64,000 bases of DNA from Paractinoplanes brasiliensis (GCF_004362215.1 NZ_SNWR01000002.1:2046001-2110000); one strand, 5' to 3'. Positions 7,798 to 16,906 are shown, numbered from the stretch's first letter. The notes: a model not told the origin generated them from the sequence alone. Program-made: numbers and translations.

Positions 7798-8504
7798 GTC
7801 CTGGGCTCCCGCAGCACATAACCCACGCCGTGCACTGTCTGGATCAGCCGTGGCTCCTCGGTGTCGACCTTGCGGCGCAGGTACGAGATGTACGTGTCGA
7901 CGATGCTGGCGTCGCCACCGAAGTCGTAGTGCCACACCCGGTCGAGGATCTGCGCCTTGGTCACGACCCGGCCCGCGTTCTCCATCAGGTAGCGCAGCAG
8001 CCGGAACTCGGTCGGCGACACCTTCAGCGGACGGCCGTCACGGGTCACCAGATGCCCCTCGGCGTCCAGGGCCAGCGCGCCGACGGCCAGCACCGAGGCC
8101 GGCGATCCCCCCGTACGGCGCAGGATCGCGCGGATCCGGGCGATCAGCTCCTCCAGGTCGAACGGCTTGGTCACGTAGTCGTCGGCGCCCAGCGACAACC
8201 CGGTCACCTTGTCGGCCTGCCGGTCGCGCGCGGTCAGGAACAGCACCGGGACCGGGCCGCCGCGTCCCGCCGTACGTTGTTCGCGCAGTCGCCGCACGAC
8301 CTCGAAGCCGTCCATGTCGGGCAGCATGACGTCGAGCAGCACCAGGTCGGGCGGCTCCTCGGTGGCCGCGGTGATCGCCTCGGCCGCCGTGCCCGCCGAG
8401 ACCACCCGGAAACCGGCGAACCGCAGAGTCGCCGACAACAGTTCCCGTACGGTGGCCTCGTCGTCCACGACCAGCAGGCGTTCGGCGTCAGCGCGGGGCG
8501 TCAT
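7794..8504 (-). CDS. OmpR/MprA-type response regulator
   Basis: 236 residues. Receiver domain with VVDDE, phospho-acceptor in LVLLDVMLPDMDG, Thr in FLTARD and Lys in VTKPFDLEEL; then a winged-helix Trans_reg_C domain (SPTEFRLLRYLMENAGRVV, VDTYISYLRRK, HGVGYVLR). It overlaps the kinase gene by 4 nt and the streptophobe gene by 17 nt, so the whole block is coupled. Partner of the kinase at 6376. Confidence 0.94.
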   Translation of the reverse strand: MTPRADAERLLVVDDEATVRELLSATLRFAGFRVVSAGTAAEAITAATEEPPDLVLLDVMLPDMDGFEVVRRLREQRTAGRGGPVPVLFLTARDRQADKVTGLSLGADDYVTKPFDLEELIARIRAILRRTGGSPASVLAVGALALDAEGHLVTRDGRPLKVSPTEFRLLRYLMENAGRVVTKAQILDRVWHYDFGGDASIVDTYISYLRRKVDTEEPRLIQTVHGVGYVLREPRT

Positions 8505-9729
8505 GACCTCTCCATGGCCGCCAGCCTACGAAAGCGTCGGTCAGCAGACTGGCGGCCGCGCCCGCCACCACCCCGATCAGCAGGGCCGTCCACGGTTCGG
8601 TGCTCAGCCGGGCGTCGAGCACGGGCACCGCAAAGATCAGAGCCCGCACGCCGACCTGCGCCGACGCCTGGGTGACAAGCGCGAGGGCCGCCAGGGCCAG
8701 CCCGGTCGCCGCTGCCATCCCGGCGGCCCGCAGCACAGGGCCGGCGGGATGGGCGCGGCGGGCTGCCGCTGCGACCAGGACACAGCATCCGAGCAGCGCG
8801 ACAATCGGCAGCACGACCATCGAGGCGCTGTCCGGCACGAGGAACGAGCCGTCACCGTTGATCGCGCAGGAGAGCACACCGTCGGCGTGAACCGTGGGCG
8901 ACAGAGCCAGCCCCAGGGGCAACGCCAGCACCAGGCCGCCCGCTGCCGGGGGTCCGCCGGACACCGCAGCGGCCGCCAGGCAGACGACCACCAGCCCGAG
9001 GGCCGGCCGTCGCAGCACGCGCAGCCCCGCCGCGACCGGCGCGAACCGTAGCGCCAGCCAGCACAGCGCGACAACGACGAGCGCGAGCCCGGCCGCACCG
9101 GCCACCGCGGGACCGACGGCCACGGCGAACCCGGCGTCGAACGACCCGCTCGTGCCGGGTGCAACGGGCATACCGAACGAGATGGGAGTGCGCGTCACCC
9201 CTCCCCAGCCCGGCATCCCAGAAATGTCGGGCTGAGTGTGTTGGCTGAGCGCGCCGAAAAATCCCGTCCGGCTGGACGAGCAGCCGGACGTCACCCCCGA
9301 CGTAGGCATCAAGGCAGACGGCAGCGTCAGCGCACTGCGCGCCATCCGAGCCGCCACCCCGATGCCCGCGGTGAAGACCACCACAGCCGTACCGCCGCGG
9401 ACGAGCAGCCCGGCACGCCCGCGACGCGCCAGGAGCACGCCCAGCACGGTCATTCCGGCCAGCGTCACTCCGAGCGGCAGCACGTCGACCTGGCCGCTCA
9501 CGGTCACCGGCAGCCCACCCGACGGCGTGGCGCCGACCAGCACCGGAGCGCCCGCGGCCATCGCGACCAGGGCCGCCGCGAGCTGATCGGGCCGGCCCAC
9601 CCGCCCGGCGTCCAGCAACAGCAGCCCGAGCACGGCCGTGCCACCCATCGCGAGCAGCGCCGCGGCGGCAGCGCCCCCACCCGCGTACAGGTGGCGCATG
9701 AGGCCCGGACGGCGGGACACCGTCGTCAT
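8488..9729 (-). CDS. streptophobe family membrane protein
   Basis: About 413 residues with roughly ten hydrophobic segments rich in Ala, Leu, Val and Gly. The extracytoplasmic loop pattern around residues 155-200 (TSGVTSGCSSSRTGFFGAL, FGMPVAPGTSGSF) suits the actinobacterial streptophobe family, whose function is unknown. The ATG at 9729 shares one base with the stop of the upstream ABC permease gene (TGATG). Its place between an ABC exporter and a two-component system suggests a role in the same membrane process. Confidence 0.7.
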   Translation of the reverse strand: MTTVSRRPGLMRHLYAGGGAAAAALLAMGGTAVLGLLLLDAGRVGRPDQLAAALVAMAAGAPVLVGATPSGGLPVTVSGQVDVLPLGVTLAGMTVLGVLLARRGRAGLLVRGGTAVVVFTAGIGVAARMARSALTLPSALMPTSGVTSGCSSSRTGFFGALSQHTQPDISGMPGWGGVTRTPISFGMPVAPGTSGSFDAGFAVAVGPAVAGAAGLALVVVALCWLALRFAPVAAGLRVLRRPALGLVVVCLAAAAVSGGPPAAGGLVLALPLGLALSPTVHADGVLSCAINGDGSFLVPDSASMVVLPIVALLGCCVLVAAAARRAHPAGPVLRAAGMAAATGLALAALALVTQASAQVGVRALIFAVPVLDARLSTEPWTALLIGVVAGAAASLLTDAFVGWRPWRGHDAPR

Positions 9730-10496
9730 CAGACGACGTCGCGCTTGCGGAAGACCACGAACGCGGCCACCAGCACGCCCAGCACCGCGAGGCACATTCC
9801 GCCCAGGTTGAGCCAGGGGTGCGGGAAGTCGGGGTCCGGGACCGTGGCCAGGGCCGCCGACCCACCCAGCGTCGGCCAGTAGTCGAAGATCCCGTGCATC
9901 CAGGCCGGGAACACCCCGCCCACGCCGGGCACCAGGAACACGATGCCGACCAGGGTGGTCAGCGCCCCCGCGGTGGCCCGCAGCAGCACACCCAGCGAGA
10001 TCCCGAGCAATCCGATCGCCGCCAGATAGAGCCCGCCCGCGAACACGGCCGGCAGCACGCCGGGATCGCCGAGGGAGGCGCTCGGCAGGTCCTGCCGGGC
10101 CATCAGCGGCTGCCCGGTCAGGAAGGCCGTGAACATCAGCACCTCACCCGCCACCAGGGCGACGGCCACCGCGAGCGTCACCTTGGCCGCCAGCACCCGC
10201 GTACGGCGTGGTGTCGCGGTCAGCGTGGTGCTCATCAGCCCGGTCGCGAACTCCGAGGTCACGACGAGGACGCCGAGCACCCCGATGATCAGCTGGGCCA
10301 CGATGTACGAGGTGAGGCTGCGCTCGGTCGGGTCCCAGGCCTGCCGTTCGGCGTCGGTGGCCTGCGCCCAGAGCGCCCCGGCCGCGTTCGAGGCCAGCAC
10401 GGTCAGGCCCAGCCCGACGACGAACAGGCAGGCCAGCGTGAGCCAGGTCGACCGCAGGCTGCGCAGTTTGATCCACTCGGCGTGCAGGGTCCTCAT
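9729..10496 (-). CDS. ABC-2 type transporter permease
   Basis: 255 residues, about six TM segments, starting MRTLHAEWIKLRSLRSTWLTL. The N-terminal WIKLRS(L/V)RSTxW is typical of ABC-2 permeases of multidrug or lantibiotic-immunity-like exporters in actinobacteria. Its ATG overlaps the ATPase gene stop by 4 nt. Confidence 0.9.
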   Translation of the reverse strand: MRTLHAEWIKLRSLRSTWLTLACLFVVGLGLTVLASNAAGALWAQATDAERQAWDPTERSLTSYIVAQLIIGVLGVLVVTSEFATGLMSTTLTATPRRTRVLAAKVTLAVAVALVAGEVLMFTAFLTGQPLMARQDLPSASLGDPGVLPAVFAGGLYLAAIGLLGISLGVLLRATAGALTTLVGIVFLVPGVGGVFPAWMHGIFDYWPTLGGSAALATVPDPDFPHPWLNLGGMCLAVLGVLVAAFVVFRKRDVV

Positions 10497-11407
10497 GCCG
10501 CCACCCCCGAGAACTCGACGCTGTCGCGGGTCAGCTCCATGAACGCGTCCTCCAGCGAGGCCCGCTGCGGGGTCAGCTCGGCGAGCGCGATCCCGTGATA
10601 GGCGGCCAGCTTGCCGATGTCGTGCGCCGTCAGGCCGGCCACGATCAGCGACGACTCGAGTCCCTCGCGCACCGTCGCGCCGGCCGCGGCCAGTTTGAGC
10701 GTCAGCACGTCCGGGTCGTCGGCGCGGACGAGAACCGTGCCGACGCCGCTCGTACGGGTCAGTTCGCTCATGGTGGTGTCGGCGATGAGCCGCCCCCGCC
10801 CGATCACGATCAGGTGGTCGGCGGTCTGCGCCATCTCGCTCATCAGGTGGCTGGAGACCAGCACGGCCCGGCCCTCGGCGGCGAGCGAACGCATCAGGTC
10901 GCGCACCCAGCGGATGCCTTCCGGGTCGAGCCCGTTCACCGGCTCGTCGAAGATCAGGATCTGGGGGTCACCGAGCAGGGCGGCCGCGATGCCGAGGCGC
11001 TGCCGCATGCCGAGGGAGAAGCTGCCGGCCCGCTTGGCGGCGACGCTTTCCATCCCCGTACGGGCAAGGACCTCCCGGACCCTCGTACGGGCAATGCCGT
11101 TGCTCACGGCGAGGGCGAGCAGGTGGTGGTAGGCGGTCCGGCCGCCGTGGACCGCGCCCGCGTCGAGCAGCGCGCCCACCTCGACCAGCGGCACGGGCAG
11201 GTCCTGGTAGCGCTGCCCGGCGACCGTGACCGAGCCCCGGTCCGGCGCGACCAACCCGATGATCATGCGCATGGTGGTGGACTTGCCGGCGCCGTTCGGC
11301 CCCAGGAAACCGGTCACCTGCCCCGGTTCTACGGTGAACGACAGGTCGTCGACCACCGTGTCGGGCCCGTAGCGTTTGGTCAGTCCTCGTACGTCGATTC
11401 GGTTCAT
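10493..11407 (-). CDS. ABC transporter ATP-binding protein (exporter type)
   Basis: 304 residues: Walker A GPNGAGKST near 38, Q-loop region, signature FSLGMRQRLGIA (the SGG core replaced by SLG), Walker B ILIFDEP, switch His in VSSHL, and a C-terminal SLEDAFMELT tail. This is the BcrA/NatA-like class. It is the first gene of an overlapping block with permease, streptophobe protein, regulator and kinase. Likely an efflux or self-protection system of unknown substrate. Confidence 0.93.
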   Translation of the reverse strand: MNRIDVRGLTKRYGPDTVVDDLSFTVEPGQVTGFLGPNGAGKSTTMRMIIGLVAPDRGSVTVAGQRYQDLPVPLVEVGALLDAGAVHGGRTAYHHLLALAVSNGIARTRVREVLARTGMESVAAKRAGSFSLGMRQRLGIAAALLGDPQILIFDEPVNGLDPEGIRWVRDLMRSLAAEGRAVLVSSHLMSEMAQTADHLIVIGRGRLIADTTMSELTRTSGVGTVLVRADDPDVLTLKLAAAGATVREGLESSLIVAGLTAHDIGKLAAYHGIALAELTPQRASLEDAFMELTRDSVEFSGVAA

Positions 11408-11504
11408 GGCCGCGATGCTCGTCGCCGAGGCTGGCCGGTTCCGCAGAGCTTCTGGGAGAGTTCTGTGAGCCTGCGTGGCCAGGGCGGGGAGCGGGCCGGA
11501 TCCC

Positions 11505-11714
11505 TCAGAAAACGGTCAGGCGGGGATCCGGCGCCGTGACGCTGATCCGGCCGGACCGCAGGAAGTTGTCGACCTCGTAATCGGTCAGTTTCTCGCCGTT
11601 GGCCGCGCGCCAGGGGAACATGCCGACGGGCTTCTTGACGTACCAGCGGTCAAGGGTCTCGTCATGGGCGGTGGTGCCGTCGGGCAGGTCGGCGGATCTC
11701 ACGGTGGTGGTCAC
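11505..11714 (-). CDS. small conserved-looking protein, 69 aa
   Basis: Charged soluble protein with motifs RWYVKKPVGMFPWRAANGEKLTDYEV and SGRISVTAPDPRL. No signal peptide or TM. Composition and third-position GC look like coding sequence, and the gap between its neighbours would otherwise be empty. Function unknown. Confidence 0.55.
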   Translation of the reverse strand: MTTTVRSADLPDGTTAHDETLDRWYVKKPVGMFPWRAANGEKLTDYEVDNFLRSGRISVTAPDPRLTVF

Positions 11715-11778
11715 AATTGCCGACCATAACCTCCCCCGGCGGCGCCTTCGGCCGCTCGGCCGGACGTCACCCCGGCGT

Positions 11779-11796
11779 GTTCAGCGCCCGTTCAGG
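11779..11796. promoter_or_regulatory. direct-repeat site for an OmpR-type regulator (upstream of RR gene)
   Basis: GTTCAGC at 11779 and GTTCAGG at 11790, exactly 11 bp apart, one helical turn, the geometry used by PhoP/OmpR-family regulators. A matching site lies at 14582 before the PepSY gene. Likely autoregulation of the two-component operon. Confidence 0.6.
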
Positions 11797-11836
11797 GTAG
11801 GTGGGTGACGATGGGGTTTTCTTCGGAGGTGTGCGG

Positions 11837-12502
11837 GTGCGGGTCCTTGTCGTCGACGACGAGCAGAGGCTGGCCCGGTCGTTGCGGATCGGGCTCGAGG
11901 CCGAGGGGTTCGCCGTCGACGTGGCCCACAACGGGGTCGACGGCTTGTGGCTGGCGCGCGAGAACACGTACGACGCCGTCGTGCTCGACCTCATGCTGCC
12001 CGGCCTCAACGGCTACCAGGTGTGCGCGACGCTGCGTGAAGAAGGCGACTGGACGCCGATCCTCATGCTCACGGCCAAGGACGGCGAGTGGGATCAGGTC
12101 GAGGGCCTCGACACCGGGGCCGACGACTACCTGACCAAGCCGTGCTCGTTCCCTGTGCTGGTGGCCCGGCTGCGGGCCGTCAGCCGCCGCGGCGCGCGGG
12201 AACGCCCGACCGAGCTGACGGTCGGCAACCTGCGGCTCGACCCGGCGGCGCGGCGGGTGTGGCGGGACGGCGCCGAGGTGGAGCTGACCGCGCGCGAGTT
12301 CTCCATGCTGTTCTTCCTGGCCCGGCACCCCGGCGACGTCGTCAGCAAACGGCAGATCCTGGACGGGGTGTGGGACTCCGACTTCGAGGGCGACCCCAAC
12401 ATCGTCGAGGTCTACATCGGCCACCTGCGTGGCAAGATCGGGCGGACGGCGATCGAGACGCTGCGCGGCGCGGGCTACCGGCTGGCGGCCGGCGGTGGCT
12501 GA
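11837..12502 (+). CDS. OmpR-family response regulator
   Basis: 221 residues from the GTG at 11837, which lies 7 nt after GGAGG; in-frame GTGs at 11801 and 11831 are less well placed. Receiver domain: VDDEQRL, phospho-acceptor in VLDLMLPG, LTAKD and LTKPCSFPVL (Lys). DNA-binding domain: LTAREFSMLFFLARHPG and VEVYIGHLRGKIG. It overlaps the kinase gene by 8 nt. The paired direct repeats here and before the PepSY gene suggest its regulon. Confidence 0.93.
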   Translation: MRVLVVDDEQRLARSLRIGLEAEGFAVDVAHNGVDGLWLARENTYDAVVLDLMLPGLNGYQVCATLREEGDWTPILMLTAKDGEWDQVEGLDTGADDYLTKPCSFPVLVARLRAVSRRGARERPTELTVGNLRLDPAARRVWRDGAEVELTAREFSMLFFLARHPGDVVSKRQILDGVWDSDFEGDPNIVEVYIGHLRGKIGRTAIETLRGAGYRLAAGGG

Positions 12503-13748
12503 CGTCCGGCTGCGCACCACCGCGGCGGCCATGCTCGTGGTGGCTGTGGCGCTGGTCGCCGCCGCGGTCGCCCTCGTCGTGCTGATGCGCGGGTCGGTGC
12601 GCGACGGCTTGGAGACCACCGCCGAGCAGCGGGCGTCCGCGCTCCTGCAGCAGCGTTCCGACGTGTCGGACGACGACGACTTCGTCTGGCAGGTGAGGGC
12701 CCCCGACGGCACCGTCACCCGGTCCGGCGTCGCCCTGCCCGACCGTGAAGGCCAGGTGAACCTGCCCGGCGGCGAACACCCGTACGTGGTGGCGACCGCT
12801 GACGACGGCGGCTATCGGGTCGCGGTGGCGGTGTCGCTGGAGGACGTCGACGACTCGACCGAGGCGCTGCTCACCCCGCTGCTCGTCGGCGTACCCCTGC
12901 TCGTCCTGCTCGTCGGCGGCACGACCTGGGTGGTGGCGTCCCGCGCGCTCGCCCCCGTCGAACGCATCCGCCGCGAGGTCGAGGAGATCACCGGCGACCG
13001 GCTCGACCGTCGCGTGCCCGAACCCGGATCCCGCGACGAGATCGGCCGGCTGGCCCGCACCATGAACCGCATGCTCGGCCGCCTGCAGGACTCCCGGGAC
13101 CGGCAGCGCGAGTTCGTGGCCGACGCCTCCCACGAACTACGCTCCCCCGTGGCCGGAATCCGCCAGGCCGCCGAGGTCGCCCGGACCCACCCCGGCGCTC
13201 TGCCCGACGGCGAGCTGGCCGACACCGTCCTCGAGGAAACGGCCCGCCTGCAACGCCTCGTCGACCAGTTGCTGCTGCTCACGCGAGCCGACGACGGCGG
13301 AGCCCGGCGCGCCCACCACGACGTCGACCTCGACGACCTCGCCCTCTCCGAGGCGAAACGCCTTTCCCGTACGGGGTTGAAGGTCGACACCGCAGGCGTG
13401 GGGGCGGGCCGTATCCGGGGTGACTCGGCCGCGCTCGCCCAGCTCCTGCGCAACCTGACCGACAACGCCGCCCGGCACGCCACCACCACCGTGGCCGTGG
13501 GCGTGCGCACCACTTCCGAGGCCGTCGAGCTGACCGTCGATGACGACGGCCCCGGCATCCCCGCCGACCAGCGGGAACGCGTCTTCGACCGGTTCGTCCG
13601 CCTCGACGAGGCCCGAGCCCGCGACGACGGCGGCAGCGGCCTGGGCCTGGCCATCGTCCGCGCCATCGTCACCGCCCACAGCGGGGTGGTCACCGCCTCC
13701 CCCTCCGACCGCGGCGGCGCCCGTTTCACCGTTCGCTTTCCCCGCTGA
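12495..13748 (+). CDS. sensor histidine kinase
   Basis: About 417 residues from the GTG at 12495, inside the 3' end of the regulator gene. TM near 8-30, an extracellular sensor of about 100 residues, a TM near 135-157, HAMP, H-box DASHELRSPV with His near 213, and HATPase with DDDGPGIP and GSGLGLAIV. The downstream PepSY gene is a likely target; kinase/regulator pairs next to PepSY proteins are common in actinobacteria. Confidence 0.93.
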   Translation: MADVRLRTTAAAMLVVAVALVAAAVALVVLMRGSVRDGLETTAEQRASALLQQRSDVSDDDDFVWQVRAPDGTVTRSGVALPDREGQVNLPGGEHPYVVATADDGGYRVAVAVSLEDVDDSTEALLTPLLVGVPLLVLLVGGTTWVVASRALAPVERIRREVEEITGDRLDRRVPEPGSRDEIGRLARTMNRMLGRLQDSRDRQREFVADASHELRSPVAGIRQAAEVARTHPGALPDGELADTVLEETARLQRLVDQLLLLTRADDGGARRAHHDVDLDDLALSEAKRLSRTGLKVDTAGVGAGRIRGDSAALAQLLRNLTDNAARHATTTVAVGVRTTSEAVELTVDDDGPGIPADQRERVFDRFVRLDEARARDDGGSGLGLAIVRAIVTAHSGVVTASPSDRGGARFTVRFPR

Positions 13749-13780
13749 GGCTCGCGCGACTGAAGGGACAACCAGCAACC

Positions 13781-14578
13781 ATGACCGACACCAACCGGGA
13801 AACACTGCGCACCACCTTCGGCCAGGACGCCGAACTCTACGACCGATGCCGTCCGACCTATCCGCCCCAGCTGTTCACCGACCTCGCCGCACTGGCAGAT
13901 CTCGGTCCGCAGGCTCGGGTACTCGAGATCGGATGCGGCACCGGACAAGCGACCCTGCCCCTGGCACGACTGGGATGCCATGTCGTCGCGATGGACCTCA
14001 GCCCCGGCATGGCCGCCATCGCCCGGCGCAACCTCGCACAGTTCCCGAATGTCACCGTCGTCGCGGCGGCCTTCGAAGACTGGCAGCCCACGGACGGACC
14101 CTTCGACGCGGTTCTCTCCGCGACCGCGTTCCACTGGCTCGACCCCGACACGCGCATGATCAAAGCCGCTGACCTGCTGCGGCCCGGCGGAGCTCTCGGC
14201 ATCGTCTCGACCCACCACATCGCCGGCGGCACAAACGCCTTCTTCGCCGACGCACAACGATGCTACGAAGTTTTCGACCCCGCAACACCGCCCGGCATGC
14301 GCCTGACAACCGATGACGAAACCCCCGACGAGGCGGCGGAGTTCGATCGATCGGCACGATTCGGGCCAGTCCGATTCCGGCGCTACGAGTGGCGCCAGAC
14401 CTACACGGCTTCCGAGTATCTGAACCTGCTCATGACCTACTCCGGCAATCGGGCCATGGCGCCGCAGGCACGCAACGGCCTGTTCGCGTGCATCGCTCAC
14501 CTGATCGACGAGGTTCACGGCGGAGCAATCACCAAGCAGTACCGGACCCGGCTCGCCATCGCGCACAAGAAGCCGTGA
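13781..14578 (+). CDS. class I SAM-dependent methyltransferase
   Basis: 265 residues. Motif I VLEIGCGTGQATLPLA near 47-62, motif II VVAMDLSPGM, then FDAVLSATAFHWLDP and LLRPGGALGIVS: the Methyltransf_11-type small-molecule or tRNA-wobble-like fold. The start FGQDAELYDRCRPTYP is the usual opening of this trans-aconitate-methyltransferase-like group. It lies 32 bp after the kinase stop in the same direction and may be co-transcribed. Substrate unknown. Confidence 0.87.
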   Translation: MTDTNRETLRTTFGQDAELYDRCRPTYPPQLFTDLAALADLGPQARVLEIGCGTGQATLPLARLGCHVVAMDLSPGMAAIARRNLAQFPNVTVVAAAFEDWQPTDGPFDAVLSATAFHWLDPDTRMIKAADLLRPGGALGIVSTHHIAGGTNAFFADAQRCYEVFDPATPPGMRLTTDDETPDEAAEFDRSARFGPVRFRRYEWRQTYTASEYLNLLMTYSGNRAMAPQARNGLFACIAHLIDEVHGGAITKQYRTRLAIAHKKP

Positions 14579-14581
14579 ATC

Positions 14582-14599
14582 GTTCAGGCTGGATTCAGG
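14582..14599. promoter_or_regulatory. direct-repeat regulator site upstream of the PepSY gene
   Basis: GTTCAGG at 14582 and ATTCAGG at 14593, 11-bp period, the same word and geometry as the site at 11779. It lies 64-81 bp upstream of the PepSY start, a suitable activator position. Predicted target of the regulator encoded at 11837. Confidence 0.6.
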
Positions 14600-14662
14600 G
14601 ACCTTCGCGCATGGTGTGTCAGCAGCACTCATCCATCGCAGCAGGGAAGGCCGATCACACCC

Positions 14663-15181
14663 ATGAACACCGCCAAGCTTCGTAGCAAGCGCGTCATCGT
14701 CACCACCGCCGCTGTGGCCGCCCTCGCCGTCGGAGGGGGCGTGTGGGCGACCGCCGCGAACGCCGACGGCGAGGTCAGCGGCGGCGACCGGGACAAGGCC
14801 GGCAACGCCGCGGTGCAGGCCGTCGGCGGCGGCACCGTCCTCGACGTCGAGACCAGCGACGACCAGGGCGAGGCGTACGAGGTCGACATCCGCAAGACCG
14901 ACGGCTCCGAGGTCGAGGTCGTGCTCGACAAGGACCTGAAGGTGCTGAGCCGGCAGGCCGACGACCCGGACGCCGCCGGCCCCGCGCTGACCGACGCCCA
15001 GCGCACCTCCGCCGGGAAGGCCGCCCTGGACGCGGTCGGCGGCGGCACCGTCCTGGACGTCGAGGCGAGCGACGACCAGGGCGCCGCCTACGAGGCCGAG
15101 GTCCGCGACTCGGGCAACAAGGAGTGGGACGTCGAGCTCGACGAGGCCTTCAAGGTCCTGAACAAGACCGAGGACAACTGA
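14663..15181 (+). CDS. secreted protein with two PepSY-like domains
   Basis: 172 residues: signal peptide of about 31 residues (VTTAAVAALAVGGGVWATAANA), then two homologous halves of about 65 residues, each with AGxAALxAVGGGTVLDVExSDDQGxAYEV and ending in a D-(V/L)-E-L/V-D strand. PepSY domains are small extracytoplasmic modules linked to protease inhibition or sensing. The gene has its own site for the adjacent two-component regulator. Confidence 0.85.
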   Translation: MNTAKLRSKRVIVTTAAVAALAVGGGVWATAANADGEVSGGDRDKAGNAAVQAVGGGTVLDVETSDDQGEAYEVDIRKTDGSEVEVVLDKDLKVLSRQADDPDAAGPALTDAQRTSAGKAALDAVGGGTVLDVEASDDQGAAYEAEVRDSGNKEWDVELDEAFKVLNKTEDN

Positions 15182-15182
15182 G

Positions 15183-16328
15183 TCAGGCGAACACCCGCGC
15201 GGCGAAGCGCCGGCCGATCAGCCGGTGCGTCGCCGCGTCCGGGTGCAACTGGTCGGGCAGCGGGTGCTCGGCGTGGTCCGCCTCGCCGTACAGGTCGAGC
15301 CCGTCCACGTACGTCAGGTTCGGGTCGGTCTTGGCCCGCTCGGCGGCGATGCGGGCCAGTTCCGTGCGGATCACCCGCAGGGTGAGCTTGCCCGCGGCCT
15401 GTTCGGCCGGGTCGCCGGTGGCCACGAACCCGATCCGGCCCTCGCGCAGCGCGGCCACGTCGAACGCGCCGGGACCGGGCGTGTCCTCGTGGATCGGGCA
15501 GTAGATCGGCGACACCACCACCAGCGGCGTCGAGGGGTGGCCGTCGCGGATCGTGTCGAGGAAGCCGTGCACGGCCGGGCCGAACGCGCGCAACCGCATC
15601 AGGTCGGCGTTGACGATGTTGATGCCGAGCTTGACGCTGATGAGGTCGGCCGGCAGGTCACGCATCGTCCGGGCGGTGAACGGGTCGAGCAGGGCGCTGC
15701 CGCCGAACCCCAGGTTGGTCAGCTCGACCCCGCCCTCGGCGGCCGCGATCGCGGGCCAGATCGTGCTCGGGGTGGCGGCGTTGGAGCCCTGGCTGATCGA
15801 GCTGCCGTGGTGCAGCCAGCGGGGCCGGCCGGACGGCGGGGCGGGCTCGATCGGGGCGTCGCTGCGCAGCTCGACCAGCTCGGTGCGTTCGTTGTGCGGC
15901 AGCCAGATCTCGACGGTTGTGAGCTCGCCGGGCAGGCCGGTGAACACGGCCCGGCCGGGCTCGCCGGGAACCGCGCCGACGGCCCCGGTCGCCATGTCGA
16001 CGGTCACGGTGGTGCCGCCGGCGACCGTCTGCTGTGCGACCAGGACGCCGTCCGCGTACAGGTCGTAGACGCCCTCGGGCCGGGGCGGCGCCCCACGGTA
16101 GATCAGCTTCGTGGGAACGGTGACGAGTTCGACGCGAGTCGCCCTTGTGCGGAACACGACCCGTACGGCGGAAGGTTGTGCCTCGACGGTCGCGAGCTGG
16201 GGGTCGGCGCACTGGGCCCGCGCCCGGGCCGGAAGCCGGTGCGGCAGCAGCCCGTACGGGGTCTGCTCGAGCTCGACGGCGCCGCGGATCAGCTCGGCGG
16301 TCATGGGTGTGGTGATCATTGGTGTCAT
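15183..16328 (-). CDS. SGNH/GDSL-type hydrolase with N-terminal beta-domain
   Basis: 381 residues. About 170 N-terminal residues look like a beta-sandwich; the SGNH fold follows with WLHHGSSISQGSNA (block I, nucleophile Ser), TNLGFGGSALLDP (block II Gly), GIN (block III Asn) and DQLHPDAATHRLIGRRF (Asp/His, block V). Probably an esterase acting on acylated carbohydrates or lipids. No signal peptide. The start overlaps the TetR stop by 4 nt, so the two form an operon and TetR likely controls it. Confidence 0.85.
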   Translation of the reverse strand: MTPMITTPMTAELIRGAVELEQTPYGLLPHRLPARARAQCADPQLATVEAQPSAVRVVFRTRATRVELVTVPTKLIYRGAPPRPEGVYDLYADGVLVAQQTVAGGTTVTVDMATGAVGAVPGEPGRAVFTGLPGELTTVEIWLPHNERTELVELRSDAPIEPAPPSGRPRWLHHGSSISQGSNAATPSTIWPAIAAAEGGVELTNLGFGGSALLDPFTARTMRDLPADLISVKLGINIVNADLMRLRAFGPAVHGFLDTIRDGHPSTPLVVVSPIYCPIHEDTPGPGAFDVAALREGRIGFVATGDPAEQAAGKLTLRVIRTELARIAAERAKTDPNLTYVDGLDLYGEADHAEHPLPDQLHPDAATHRLIGRRFAARVFA

Positions 16329-16897
16329 CCTTTTCGGGGCCAGTGGCGCAGAGCCGCGTCGAGCGCGTCGAGAATGCGCGCCCAGGACTCGTCGGCGCCG
16401 GGTCGGCTGTGATCGAACGCACCACCCGCTTCCTGGGTGATGTAGCCGTGCAAAGCACTGCCGATCAGCCGTACGGCGTGGGTGTGCTCGGTGCCGGGAA
16501 GCTCGTAGCCGTGCAGGATCGCGCGGATCATCTCGGCGTGGCGCGGACCGGCACTCGCCAGGGCGGTCTCGTGGTCGAGCCGAGCCTGGGCCGCCGCGTA
16601 ACGGCCGGGATGCTCGCGGGCGTAGTCACGGTAGGTGCTGCCGAGGGCGACCAGCGCGTCCCGGCCCGCTCGACCGGCCAGCGCGGCGGCGGCCCGGTCG
16701 GCCATCTCGGCCAGCGCCAGCAGGGTGACGCGGGTGCGCAGGTCGTCGGCGTTGCGGACATGCGCGTACAGGCTGGCGACCCGCACCCCGACCCGGCGCG
16801 CGACGGCCGACGGCGTCACCTGCTCGAAGCCCGCCTCGTCGGCCAGTTCCGCGCCGGCCACCGCGACCCGCTCGGCCGTCAGCCCCTTCCGTGCCAC
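16325..16897 (-). CDS. TetR family transcriptional regulator
   Basis: About 190 residues. N-terminal HTH (GFEQVTPSAVARRVGVRVASLYAHVRNADDL) and a TetR_C_33/WHG-like C-terminal ligand domain. The GTG at 16897 is preferred because the GGAAGGGA at 16905-16912 is too close to the in-frame GTG at 16903. Coupled to the SGNH hydrolase gene. A dyad upstream is its likely autoregulatory operator. Confidence 0.88.
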   Translation of the reverse strand: MARKGLTAERVAVAGAELADEAGFEQVTPSAVARRVGVRVASLYAHVRNADDLRTRVTLLALAEMADRAAAALAGRAGRDALVALGSTYRDYAREHPGRYAAAQARLDHETALASAGPRHAEMIRAILHGYELPGTEHTHAVRLIGSALHGYITQEAGGAFDHSRPGADESWARILDALDAALRHWPRKG

Positions 16898-16906
16898 GGT
16901 CACTCC

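Noticed and set aside
12812..14632. Minus-strand frame of about 606 codons
   Set aside because: Antisense to a histidine kinase and a methyltransferase with clear motifs.
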